From Breviolum minutum Mf 1.05b.01 (Eukaryota; Sar; Dinophyceae; Suessiales; Symbiodiniaceae): DNA of 64,000 nucleotides. Positions 33,001 through 43,660 of this stretch are shown here, in pieces (position 1 is the first letter of the stretch; the number at the start of each line of letters is the position of its first letter). The notes beneath the pieces were generated by a model. That model worked only from the letters and a program-made list of their open reading frames with translations. It was not told where the DNA came from and did not search any database. The translations under genes and the position numbers were made by a program. The stretch lies in assembly GCA_000507305.1 (NCBI GenBank), contig DF240077.1, positions 62,001-126,000 on the forward strand, in the 5' to 3' direction.

Positions 33001-33260
33001 TAAATTGCCTTTTGTAACAAACCATGGTTATTTCATAAAACCAGGTTTCTTTCTTTGGATTGGCAATAACAGAGGCATTCTTTTCCAACAAACGCGGGTG
33101 ATTTCATGACTTGCTGTTGGTCTGTTTGTCTGCAGGGCCACTCTACTTGGCCGCTGGAGGCCCGAGAAATTCGCAACGGATCGGATTGGATCCGAGTTGA
33201 CAAACCGAAAAAAAAACCACGGAAAACTCCAGCAGATGTGGCAACTTGATGCTACAGGGA
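30090..33260. other. About 3.2 kb with at most weak exons
   Basis: 30986-31046 reads TVLVVLADLPKMDLSHMM and is similar in DNA and protein to 51466-51526 (AVLVVPAALLDMDHSQKAF), possibly paralogous exons or a shared repeat. 31790-32080 is AT-rich simple sequence with several (TA)n tracts. A family B element is at 32197-32292. 32745-32815 has three to four copies of ATCGCATCACTACGGATC-like sequence. Confidence 0.4.
32197..32292. repeat. Family B inverted-repeat element, 96 bp
   Basis: TACCATGGGAACCC ... GGGGTCCAAGGGTA, bounded by TA at both ends as expected for insertion at TA. An element of identical length lies inside the family A copy at 53379-53574. Confidence 0.85.
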
Positions 33261-33269
33261 AGCCATGGT

Positions 33270-34262
33270 GGCAGCTGGGTGTCAGCCTTAGAAGCTATCA
33301 AAATGCATATAAAGCATTGAGATGAAGTTGTTTTTTCCGCCTTATTTGGTTAATTTCTTCATATTTCTTCAAAATTCTGGAATTTAGATTGGAAGTGGAA
33401 AAGGACTACAGACAACGGCATGTCTTCATAAGAAATAATTTTTGTTGAGATAAGGTGGTGTTTGTTTCACAGGTCTATTGCTAGGTGCATAGAACCTTCT
33501 GTTAATTCGACAATGTTCAGTCAGCATGTTTTCAACTTCAACATGATGTAGCCATAGCAAACGGCAAACAGAAACTGCATTTCTTGCGCAACCCTTCGCG
33601 GAATGTTGTGGTGTTTTGGTTGTGTTTTTTTCAAGGTTGGTAGCCATTCTGGAAGCTGGACATCGGTGTGAAGCCCAGTAGAGCAGCCAATTTTTAGTGA
33701 CGGATGGGCAGATAAAGTTGTGATGCATTGTGCATGAAGATGGTCCTGGTTCCAAAGGATACAAACACATTTTGCAAGAACTTCACCGAAAACTGCTTGA
33801 AATAGAGGACTTGACAAAGAAAACAAAACAAGAAATGAAAGTCGATACGCACGAGTTTCAGCAGATGGCTCATTGTATCCCATAGGATCCATGTATGGTA
33901 TATTTACCTACATTTACCATAAAAATCAACAAAATGTAGGTAAATATCCCAGTCCCATGGATCCTATGGGTATGGAAGTAGTCTTTGCTCTGTGGAGTAA
34001 CATTTTCTTGCAGGTAGGCCATGGTGGCAGCTGGGTGTCAGCCTTGGAATCTATCAAAACGCATAAAGCATTGAGATGAAGTTGCTTTTTCCACCTTATT
34101 TGGTTTTACGTCTTCACATTTCTGGAATTTAGATTGGAAGTGGAAAAGGACCACGGACAACGGCATGTCTTCATAAGAAAAAAATGTTGAGATAATGTGG
34201 TATTTGTTTCACAGGTCTCTTGCTAGGTGCAATTGAACAATGTTCAGCCAGCATGTTTTCAA
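33270..34262 (+). repeat. Direct duplication of a ~240-bp block with a family A element between
   Basis: 33270-33540 and 34022-34262 share GGTGGCAGCTGGGTGTCAGCC, AAAGCATTGAGATGAAGTTG, GGAATTTAGATTGGAAGTGG and GACAACGGCATGTCTTCATA with scattered differences. The spacer contains weak minus-strand frames and the family A copy at 33879. The block borders the satellite array to the right. Confidence 0.85.
33879..33970. repeat. Family A inverted-repeat element, TSD TAT
   Basis: 92 bp, CCCATAGGATCCATGTATGG ... CCATGGATCCTATGGG, flanked by TAT on both sides. Confidence 0.95.
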
Positions 34263-34439
34263 CTTTGAGAAGCAACAATTGTTGAGATGAAGGTGCAACA
34301 TGTTTCAAGAAATTCGCTGTTTGCTGGGAATAGAAGACCGTTTAAGAAGAAAACAAGACATGCAACTCATTGCGCAGAGTTGCATCAGATGGCTCGTTGC
34401 ATGAACTGTTTTCTTCCACAATGCTCTGCCAAGGGTGGT

Positions 34440-35804
34440 GCCACAAATTACCCTGCTGACCTTCCAGTACGATTCTAAGCACAAGCAACCACAGACCTAA
34501 TCCACATCATCTTAAATTTGCTTTATTTGAGTGTTTGAAATTTGTCAAGCAATCTGATTTTGCAATGTTTGTGGTTGAAAGCATGTGGTGGTTTAAAAGG
34601 TCTTTCATGCGACATGATCGTTTTTTTTTGGGAGATATATCAAATTCTATACTACAGTGTCAGTTCGAAGGATCATACCACATCTTGCAAGTTTTTTTGA
34701 CTGGAAAACTTTGCAAAGGATGGTGTGTCAACATATCCTGCTGACCTTCCAGTACGGATCTAAGCACAAGCACCACTGTCTCTTAAAAGCATGTGGTGAT
34801 TTGGAAGTTTTTTTTTCAGAGGTTATGATCGGATTGTCCAGAATATGGGAGGTATCATGGGATACACATCGGACTTTCTTAGAATGTAAAAGGCTTCATA
34901 TACAATGTCAGTTCCAAGAACCATCTCAAATCTTGCAGCATTGTTTTTTCATGTTTTTTCAATGTTTTTTTCCAAAGAACATAACTGGATAACTTTGCAA
35001 GGATGGTGCCACAACATATCCTGCTGACCTTCCAGTGCGGATCTAAGCACAAACCACCACAGACCTAATCCACATCATCTCACAATTGCTTTATTTGAGT
35101 GTTTGAAATTTGTCAAGCAATCTGATTTTGCAATGTTTGTGGTTGAAAGCATGTGGTGGTTTAAAAGGTCTTTCATGCGACATGATCGTTTTTTTTGGGA
35201 GATATATCAAATTCTATACTACAGTGTCAGTTCGAAGGATCATACCACATCTTGCAAGTTTTTTTGACTGGAAAACTTTGCAAAGGATGGTGTGTCAACA
35301 TATCCTGCTGACCTTCCAGTACGGATCTAAGCACAANGCTGACCTTCCAGTACGATTCTAAGCACAAGCAACCACAGACCTAATCCACATCATCTTAAAT
35401 TTGCTTTATTTGAGTGTTTGAAATTTGTCAAGCAATCTGATTTTGCAATGTTTGTGGTTGAAAGCATGTGGTGGTTTAAAAGGTCTTTCATGCGACATGA
35501 TCGTTTTTTTGGGAGATATATCAAATTCTATACTACAGTGTCAGTTCGAAGGATCATACCACATCTTGCAAGTTTTTTTGACTGGAAAACTTTGCAAAGG
35601 ATGGTGTGTCAACATATCCTGCTGACCTTCCAGTACGGATCTAAGCACAAAACACCACAGACTAATCCACATCATCTCAAACTGGCAACCTGATTTTGCA
35701 ATGTCTCTTAAAAGCATGTGGTGATTCGGAAGTTTTTTGAGAGGTTATGATTGGATTGTTCAAAATATGGGAGGTACCATGGGATACACATTGGAATTTC
35801 TTAG
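34440..35804 (+). repeat. Satellite array, left part (about 300-bp units)
   Basis: Units share TGCTGACCTTCCAGTACGG and ATCTAAGCACAAGC, at 34450, 34739, 35023, 35307, 35338 and 35618. Two unit types alternate: type 1 (TTGCTTTATTTGAGTG...GGTTGAAAGCATGTGG) and type 2 (TCTTAAAAGCATGTGGTGAT...CCAAGAACCATCTCAAATC). Type 1 copies at 34517, 35086 and 35398 are almost identical. A lone N at 35337 joins two partial units and suggests an assembly joint. Confidence 0.93.
35337..35337. other. Single ambiguous base at a satellite joint
   Basis: N between CTAAGCACAA and GCTGACCTTCC; half of a unit is repeated across it, so array length here is unreliable. Confidence 0.95.
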
Positions 35805-35980
35805 TGTGAATATCACTCTGGGTCATCCTTTGTGTTTGGTGGTTGAAGTACCTTTTGATGGAACACGAAGTCTCAATAGTCTTTGTGAATTGCAGAACAT
35901 GTGAGCCATAACAACTTGGCCATACCTGAAGGCCTTTGAATGCTCAAGAAAGGGTGCTAACCGGAAATCACCGGAAATCA
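35805..35980 (+). repeat. 5' LTR of the copia element
   Basis: 176 bp, TG...CA ends, with a terminal tandem CCGGAAATCA x2. One mismatch to the 3' LTR, so insertion is recent relative to the age of the satellite around it. Confidence 0.97.
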
Positions 35981-35992
35981 GGTTATGAGCCC
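35981..35992 (+). promoter_or_regulatory. Primer-binding site matching the initiator tRNA-Met anticodon arm
   Basis: GGTTATGAGCCC directly after the 5' LTR. Its complement GGGCTCATAACC contains the CAT anticodon and is the anticodon arm of yeast-type initiator tRNA-Met. Drosophila copia and yeast Ty5 prime from this internal part of cleaved initiator tRNA rather than its 3' end, so the same half-tRNA mechanism is inferred. Confidence 0.75.
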
Positions 35993-36022
35993 AACAGCTT
36001 TTTAGGTGACTGCAACAGGGTC

Positions 36023-38430
36023 ATGAAGCGGTCATCATCAATGCCTCCATTGCCGAATCCTTTCTGGAGTGAGAGGACCAGGCAAGAAATGGTGTTGAGA
36101 ACCATTCGGCCTGAAGATCTTCCGGTGCCTGAAGAAGCAAGTGATGGTTTGGCAGTGGAAGATGAGAAGAAGGTCGGAGAGACACCAGATCGAGAACCTG
36201 TGGTGGATAGACAGAGTCGAGTGCCATCACGGGAGCGATCAAGAGAGATGTTTAAGACTCCTGAAAGCTGGTCTGCTGGAAGGAGAATGGAGCTGGAAGG
36301 AAGGGTACAGCAAGGTGCTCTACCACCAGTAGGAAGAAAAGCAGTGTTAGAAGCTGGCGTTCAGTCTCAGGGTCCTCTACCGCCAGAACAGGAGGCCGAG
36401 AAGACTGAAGGGCTTGAACCAGGTTGGAGCAGAGCTATGGATGATGAGGCTCTTCAACGGGCTTTGGAAAAAGAAGTAGTAGCTCAGCTTCATCAAGAAA
36501 ACACTGAGTTGAAAAAAGCACTAGCAGAACTTCAAGAAGCGAAGATGAATGCTGGTTCGTCGACATCGAGCTGGTCGGATGTGACAGGAGCTAGTGGAGT
36601 TCAACCACCTCCACCACCTTGTGATCAGATGTCTCCAAGGTTTAGTGGGGGGAGGAAGGATGAAGATGAGAACAGGTTTACCCAGGAGGGACACAAGTTC
36701 CTGCTGGACCTCCACCACCAGATGAACCAATGGTGGCGATGCCGCCTTGGCCGGTATCTTGCTTGTACTATGAGAAGGATGTCAGACGTCTGCCATGCTC
36801 AAACACTATGGGAATGTTTGGAGCTGAGCAGGTACGGAATGAAGTGATGAGGAAGTCTCTTCAACAAGGAGATTGTCGAGGCGGGATGGATTCCCGGATG
36901 GGTCTACATGATGGAAATTGTCGAGGCGGGATGAATTCCCGACAAGAACGACGTGAAGGAGCATGTGCAGGACCTGGAGGGTCAAGTGAAGAAGTGTTGT
37001 CGGCTGCACAGGCTAAGGCTGTGTGGTTGGAGAGAGAACTACAGAGTTTGCATCATCTCCTAGGTTCGGCAGCACATCCAAGCATTTCACAGTCGAGCTA
37101 CTGGAATCAGGGCTATGGAAATGGAAATCAAGTTGGTCTCAAAGGAAATGCAGGGAAAGGACTCGATGCAGGTGACGGTCGAAGTCAGGCTGAAGTGAAT
37201 GTACCTGAAGTATGTCATCCAGATCGGGCTTTTCAGCAAGGTGGACTTTGGGATGAAGATCAGACTTGGCAGCAAGATGGCATCCATGGAGGTATTCATC
37301 AAGTGCCCCTGAGCGGGGCCACTCATGGAGGACTTTGTCAACAAGTGCCCCTGAGCAGGGCTAATCATGGGGGAATTCGTGAACAAGCGCCCCAGGGCAG
37401 GGCCGATGGTGTTGGACGACTTGAAAGTGATCGGGCTTGGCATGGCACAGGGTTCGAAGCACAACGTCCTCATGTTGAAGAATGTCAAGGTGATCACGAA
37501 GGAGGAGGTGATGATCTCTTCGATGGGTGTTATCAAGCTGATCATCAAGGGCACCAACAACTTCATAACCGAGGTCTTTGTGATCCCAAGGAGCAGAATA
37601 GGTCCATAGACAAGGGACCAGAGAAAGAAAACGAGGCACTGAGGTCGAACAATCCAGTGCTACCGCTGCTACCAGCAGTGTCACAGAAGAACTCAGCAGT
37701 TGATGCAGCTGATTGGTTGGTGGAGATCCGTCCAACCATTGGTGATTTGAGTACAAGTGCTGGAAGTTGGTGGAGTGCAACAACCGCTGCAACGTTGGAG
37801 GTTTACAAGAGATGGCTTGCAGCTACACCATTGGAGCGGTTACGCATTGCTCCGCCAGAGCCAGTGGATTCAACCAAGTTTGGGAATGGGTTGCAGATTC
37901 AGAGACTTGAACAACGGGTCACAACCATTCTGATGCCATCATTGCCGGCGGAGTTGCGGCATGACTTGATCTCAGCTCGGCAATTATGGCCTTGCGCCAT
38001 ATTGTATCGCATCCTGAGATCTTACCAACCGGGAGGATGGGGTGCACCGCTCGATGCTGCTCACCGAGTTGACAGTGACTTCACAAGCATCATCGGCAGC
38101 TGATGCATCGACGAAGCTTCGGATGTGGAGACGGCATCGCAGCAGAGCCTTGGAGTTAGGAGCAACATTGCCGGATGTTCTCCTACAAGTTCGTGCACTA
38201 GATGTGGTGGTGCAAGGGATCCTCAAACAGCATCCTCAAACACAGTTCAGGATTGCTTCGTACCGTATGGAGGCCAACATCGACGAGAGACCCACAGATG
38301 AGACTTTGGCTCAGTTTCTGGAACTTCTGACTGCAGAAATGGACACGTTGCAGACAGGAACAACTGAGACAAGTGGCGGAAGCGCTGACAAGGCTGGTGC
38401 TTCAGTGAAGATGTTGAAGTCGTCCGGTGG
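36023..38430 (+). CDS. Gag-like region of the copia polyprotein, frame-broken
   Basis: First ATG after the primer site is at 36023 (MKRSSSMPPLPNPFW). The N-terminal part is acidic and proline-rich, with a coiled coil at 36436-36545 (LQRALEKEVVAQLHQENTEL). Between 36600 and 36730 the frame changes; the next frame is rich in G, H and Q with repeats such as HGGLCQQVPLSRANHGG. The conserved Gag core runs from about 37690 (ADWLVEIRPTIGDLSTSAGS) through RLRIAPPEPVDSTKF and LPAELRHDLISARQLWP. A second frame change near 38030 leads to RSMLLTELTVTSQASSAADA and FRIASYRMEANIDERPTDET. Function: capsid/RNA packaging of the virus-like particle (family knowledge). Confidence 0.8.
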
Positions 38431-39180
38431 CAGTCCTTGCAAGTTTTGGGGGTCAGAACATGGATGTCAAAAAGGAAAAAGATGTGCCTATCAACATGAT
38501 TGGCAGAGTTTGGAAGATCGTGCATCAAGATGTTTTGTGTGTTCCAGCCTACACCATAGAAAATCGGAGTGTCCTGTCAAATCTTCTGTCGATTCTCAAA
38601 CGACAGAAGGGGGGAGTGGACAGGGAAGAGGAAGCCAACCTAAGGGGTCTGGTAAAAGTGATGGCAAATCAACCAAAGGTGGGAAAGACTTCACCAAGGA
38701 CAAAGACAAAGGAGGAGGAAATGGCAAAGGAAAAACAAAAACAAGACAGGAAGAGACACCTACCACCAAGTCTATGTCGACAACAACACCAGTAGATGTG
38801 GTGGACGAAAGTGGCAAAGGTCATGGAGAAGGACGTGATCCAGGAAATGGAAAAGACAAGAGCAGTGATGGTGGAACCGGATCTGTAGAAGCAGCGACAT
38901 TGATGTCGGAAGTGACGTCGTTGTTGAAGAGCATGAGGACTGGTGGAAAACCTCAAGTTAGCGCGGTCAGACTTCAGCGTTTGGACACAACTGGACAAAA
39001 GACGGTGCTATTGGATGGAGGTGCTACCCATGGCCTACGTCCGATGAGGAGCGAGGAGGAATGGGAAAAGGCAGTTGAAACCCCAGTCTTTTTGGCTTCT
39101 GGAACGGTGACACTTCGCCAAAGTACCCGGATCAGAGACACTGATCACAAGAGACAAAGGGACACAGCCAATTGTTCCTT
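38431..39180 (+). CDS. Zinc-finger and protease region of the copia polyprotein
   Basis: 38438-38500 encodes a CCCH finger (CKFWGSEHGCQKGKRCAYQH); 38531-38573 a CCHC knuckle (CFVCSSLHHRKSEC, spacing C-2-C-4-H-4-C). A low-complexity G/K/D tract follows, then the aspartic protease site TVLLDGGATHGL at 39005-39034, where the usual D-S/T-G is D-G-G. The frame changes between about 39110 and 39180; the next frame reads QPIVPLASLVQLGIQV, the expected second half of the protease. A finger plus a knuckle in tandem is more than the single knuckle of Ty1/copia prototypes. Role: RNA binding and polyprotein cleavage. Confidence 0.85.
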
Positions 39181-40310
39181 TGGCGTCGCTGGTTCAGTTG
39201 GGAATCCAAGTGAATTGGAATGAACAAGGCTGCGAGATGAAAAGACCAGACGGGTCGAAGCTACCCATCTACCTGGATGGAGGATGTCCGGTGATGGAAA
39301 GATGGCAAGGCATGGAGTTGATGGCGGAAGTGGAGTTCTTCAACAGCCAAAAGTCTGGGATTAGAAATGTGATTGCAACGAGAAGATTGGATGCTGCAAG
39401 GGGTTGGTGCTCAGAGAAACAAGCTAGACAGGCTTTGGAGATTGCAACTTTGTTTCCACAGGTGCCGGCACATCTTGCAGCAGAAATCCCAGGAGACAAC
39501 GTGGTGGACATGGAAAAAGCCCCACTAAACAGGAGACAGCGGAAAAGAATTGCAGAGGCCAAATCGCTGGTAGTGCATCTCTTTAGTGGAAAGCAGACCT
39601 CACTTTGGACGAGTTGTGAAAGGGAAGGACATGTGGTACTTTGTGTAGAACTCCAAAAAGGATTGGATATGCACAATCGTGCCTTGGTGTCGTACCTGGA
39701 GGATTTGTTCAGGTCGGGCAAGGTGGACATGTTGCTGGCTGCCCCTCCTTGCCGGTCAGTGAGTCTTTCACGGTTCAGAGATGACGATGGACCTCCACCT
39801 ATCCGGGGAAGAGATGGTATGATGAGGTTCGGTTTACCCATCATTTCATGGGCAAACAAGCAGCTTTGTGATCAGGACAGTCTTCTGTGGCTTCGGTTGC
39901 TGTGGTTTTGCTACGTTGGACGTCAAGCAAATGTGGATATGGAAATAGGCATAGAACAGCCTTCGGATCCTGAGGAATTTCTTCCAGAGACAAGACTACG
40001 TCCACAGTATGGTTTCCCAAGTTTTCTGTCATGGCCTGAGATCGACTTTCACTATCATCGAGACATGCAGTCTGACGAGAATCAGATTTGACCAGGGGGC
40101 TCTTGGTCATCCTCACAAGAAGCCAACAGAGATGTTGTCAAGTATCCCAGAGGTTCATGCTCTTGATGGAATGCGAATCACTTTGGGCCAAGAAATGGAG
40201 AGATGGTCAGAGGACTTGGAGGACAGGCTTCAACAAGCCAAGGCCGCAGCAGCATGGGCTAGGGGTTTGGTTGCTATTTTGCAAATTGCAATCAGAAGAA
40301 AACAAGATGA
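39181..40310 (+). CDS. Cytosine-C5-methyltransferase-like domain in the copia polyprotein
   Basis: Between protease and integrase. Visible motifs: VVHLFSGKQTSLW (39569-39607, like motif I), VLCVELQKGLDMHN (acidic strand after it), DMLLAAPPCRSVSLSR (39727-39775, containing the Pro-Cys of the C5-methyltransferase catalytic motif IV) and IGIEQPSDPEEFLP (39947-39990, in the place of motif VI). After a frame change near 40070 it continues FDQGALGHPHKKPTEM, then a helical link up to about 40310. Copia elements with C5-methyltransferase domains are reported from Symbiodinium; this domain is divergent and could be a non-catalytic relative. Activity is inferred, not shown. Confidence 0.65.
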
Positions 40311-42120
40311 AGTATCACGTCAGGGCAGGAGGGAAGTACCCAGTGGTAGAAAGCTCAGAGCCTATGGATCCTGTGGCAAGATCTTCATCAGCACTTAGAG
40401 CGTTGAATGCTAAAGATGCTGCAGAGTTGTTGGATTGGAAGCGTCATGTGGAGATGGGCCATCAGCCATACAGACGTGACTGTATGGTGTGTGTTCAAAG
40501 TCAAGGAAGAGACAGACAGCGTCGTAGAATTCCAACACCAGATTCATATGCACTCAGCGTAGACATGGCTGGACCGTTCAATCCTGGTTCATTTCAAGAA
40601 CAAGGATCTTTTAGGTACTTCATGGTCGGAACCTTCACCATTCCAGTGAAGAATGGTCTGCCTCTAGCTGATGGTTTGGCTGCATGTTGTGATGAAGAAA
40701 GGGGGGAGAATCCAAACCAAGAAAGGGGGGAGTCTGGTGTGCCAATTGACCATTTGGGGGACGGATCCGCATGTCAGTCTGACCGCTGCTGTGTGAAATC
40801 CTCTGAGTGGCCGGAAGACACACCAGATCCCATGGAAGAGAAACCCCAACATGAAGAGCCATTAGATGAGGTGGCAATCAACATGGCCGATGCAGCCAAC
40901 CAAAAGTGGATGGAGACAGTGAAGGATCTTCAGGATTTTGAGGTGAAGCACTTGACCTTTGTGATCCCGATGAAGACCAGACATGCAACTGAGATCATCA
41001 AGGGTTTGGCGGTGATTCATGCAAGGCTCTCAGCTTTGAATCTGCCACTGGTGCGTTTGCACACAGACAGAGCCAAAGAGTTTGTGTCGAGACAACTGCA
41101 GGAATGGACAAGAGCTCGATGCATTTGGCACACAACTTCGGCAGGAGACGAGGCTCAGGGAAACAGTAGAGCAGAGGCCGAGATCAACATCATAAAAAAC
41201 CGAGTGCGTACAGTGATGGCAGCAAGTAAAGCACCAAATCACTTTTGGCCTCTTGCAGCATACCCCTGTGGAGAGGAACGACACCGATCCCAGCTTCAGA
41301 CCTTTGGCGTTCGTCTTCCACCGATGGTTCCCTTTGGAACCAAGGCCATGGCGAAAACAAAACGGTGGCACAAGCGCATCGAAGATGATCCAGGATGGTC
41401 CAAACCCATGCAAAAAATTCAGGTTTGGGGACCAGCATGGCAAATGTCTCCGTCTTCACGAGGATACTATGTTGAGGCAGATGGGAAGTTTCTCAGGACG
41501 ACGGTTGTTGTTCAATGTGTAGAACCTCCTGTAGACCTGCAACCGCAGATTCCTGAAGAGAACACTGTGGAGGAGTTGTTTCGAGCAGCAGGCATTGGAG
41601 AAGATTATGAGCCGACAGATGATGAGGAGGCTTTGCAAGATCTATTTCAAGAAGCTGCGGATGACGACAAAGAAGTGGTGGTGCAATCAGTGCCTGAGGA
41701 TGTCAGGGACTTTGCAACATCCCAACCAGTGAGGCGACGTCTTCATGGAAAGCAGTATGTTCCACCTGTGCTTCGACTTCTCTGCGCAGGGGGGGAGTCG
41801 GCATACTCGATGGATGGAGAAAAAGCCATGGAAGAGGACTACAAGATGATGGATTGGCCAGACAAAGAACAATGGCAAACATGGGAGACCTTAGTACATT
41901 TGGGTCTTCGCAAAGCGATGCTGGAAGAAAAAGGCTTCATGGACTTTCTGGAGGTGGGAGGTCTGGTCAAAGCTTTGGATGATGAAGCTACACAGATGGA
42001 GAAGAGATTGTCAAAATGCACTAAGATGGACGAGGAGATGGTTGTTCAAGAGTGCAAGGAAACGCTCACTTCAAGAACGGTGACGTTGGATGAGGTGAAG
42101 AGGAACTTGGAAGAATGGAT
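40311..42120 (+). CDS. Integrase region of the copia polyprotein
   Basis: Open in one frame from about 40313 to 42445. HHCC zinc site RHVEMGHQPYRRDCMVC at 40443-40493; catalytic core D-D-E: LSVDMAGPF (40554), VRLHTDRAKEFV (41051) and GNSRAEAEINIIKNRVR (41159). About 95 acidic residues with a repeat (GENPNQERGES) are inserted between the first core strand and HLTFVIPMKT. The C-terminal part contains FGTKAMAKTKRWHKR and an acidic linker (EEALQDLFQEAADDD) before RT. Function: integration of the cDNA. Confidence 0.9.
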
Positions 42121-43660
42121 CCCGTCACTACAGGCGGAGTATCAGTCCTTGTTGTCGCATGAAGCAATCAAACCAATATCACAACAAGAATACCAAGATC
42201 TTCACAAGACGATGGATGTGACCACGATCCCGGGGATGGTTGTTTCAGTGATCAAACCACCGTATAAATTGAAATCGAGGTTTGTGGCTTGTGGTAATCA
42301 TGTGGAGGTAGATCCAAAAGATGTTCCAGAGACGGCTGCTGGGGGCTTAGATGCTATCGTTGCTCGGGTTATGGTAGCACAGCAGACGTTCGTACCGCTT
42401 TTCTTCAGGCGGAGAGAAGATCAACACCTGGACGGGTCACAGTAGTGACTCCACCGAGTTTGTTGAAGGACACCCAGATCTTGAAGGAAGGATCCCAGGA
42501 GAAGTGGCTCATCCAGAAGGCAATTTACGGACTGATTGAAAGTCCAAAGGATTGGGCAGATCACCGAGACGCTATGCTCCAGAAGGTTTGCTGGTTTGAT
42601 GAAGCTACAAAGACACAAAGGTGGATTGAGAGAACGGCAGAAAATCACTTGTGGCAAGTGAGGTCAGATGGAGTGTCTGATCTTATTGGCTTCTTGGGTG
42701 TCTATGTCGACGACCTGATTGTCATTGGTCAAGATGCCTTGGTGGAACAAGTGATGCAGAACTTGATGAAGGTTTTCACAATGGCTGAACCGACAAAGGT
42801 CACCCCTGAGAAGTGTGTGTCGTTTTGTGGTTATGAGATTGGAATGGATGAAAACTTCAACTACACGATCTCACAAGAGAAGTACGTTGAGGAGTTGATC
42901 AACAAGTATGGGTTGGAAGGAGTGGAACCTCAGCCGATTCCTAAGGTAGTTGAAGGTGAAGATGAGTCTCCAATTTCAACTAGGTCTTTGAAAGCAGCTC
43001 AAACCATAGCTGGAGAGTTGCTCTGGGTGATGACGCGATCACGTCCAGATATTTGCTTCGCAATTTCTCTGATGACAAGATTGCTGCACAGGAGGCCGTC
43101 CTATGTGGTGGAGTTGGGAAAACATGTGGTGAAGTATCTGGCGGGGTCAAAGTCGATGGGTTTGAAGTTTGGAAGTGGCATGGAAGGAAGTCAAGAGTTG
43201 TTCATCAAGACCGACACAAGCTTCGCTCCTCCGTTGGAGGCTTACCGGAGCATCCAAGGAACAGCCATTTTTCACGGAGAACATCTACTACAATGGTCGA
43301 GCGGCAAGCAGTCATTCGTGACTTTAAGCACGGCCGAAGCCGAACTAGTAGGATACGTGGATGGGTTTCAACAAGGACAATCCATGGATGGACTTCTTTG
43401 CATCTTTGGCTTCAACACCCACAAGCGGCTTCAAGGTGATTGCAAAGCAGCGTTATCTCAGATCAACTCCGACGCCACTGCTTGGCGTACCAGGCACCTG
43501 AGGTTGCGTGCATCTCGACTACGAGAATTGGTGTTGGATAGAAACTCTATGTGGGATGCTGAACATGTTCCTGGCTTAGAGCTTGCACCAGATGGCTTCA
43601 CGAAGGTGCTGATAGGACAAGCTTTCAGGCGTCACCGTGATCAACTTGGAATGTGTGATG
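42121..43660 (+). CDS. Reverse transcriptase and RNase H of the copia polyprotein
   Basis: RT begins near SLQAEYQSLLSHEAIKPIS (42127) with KLKSRFVACGNH (42268). The frame breaks between about 42360 and 42385, just before the first catalytic motif DVRTAFLQAE (42385); residues that normally precede it look deleted. FLGVYVDDLIVIG at 42690-42728 holds the Asp pair of the active site. RNase H: FIKTDTSFAPP (43202), LSTAEAELVGYVDG (43324-43365) and HVPGLELAPDGFTKVL (43564-43611). These motifs are otherwise intact. Function: synthesis of element cDNA. Confidence 0.93.

Noticed and set aside
33426-33892. Two overlapping minus-strand frames of 114 and 123 codons
   Set aside because: They lie in the duplicated block and end in a family A element; the second copy of the block does not preserve them.
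37087-37792. Large minus-strand open frames within the Gag region
   Set aside because: Shadows of the plus-strand polyprotein; no domain on the minus strand.
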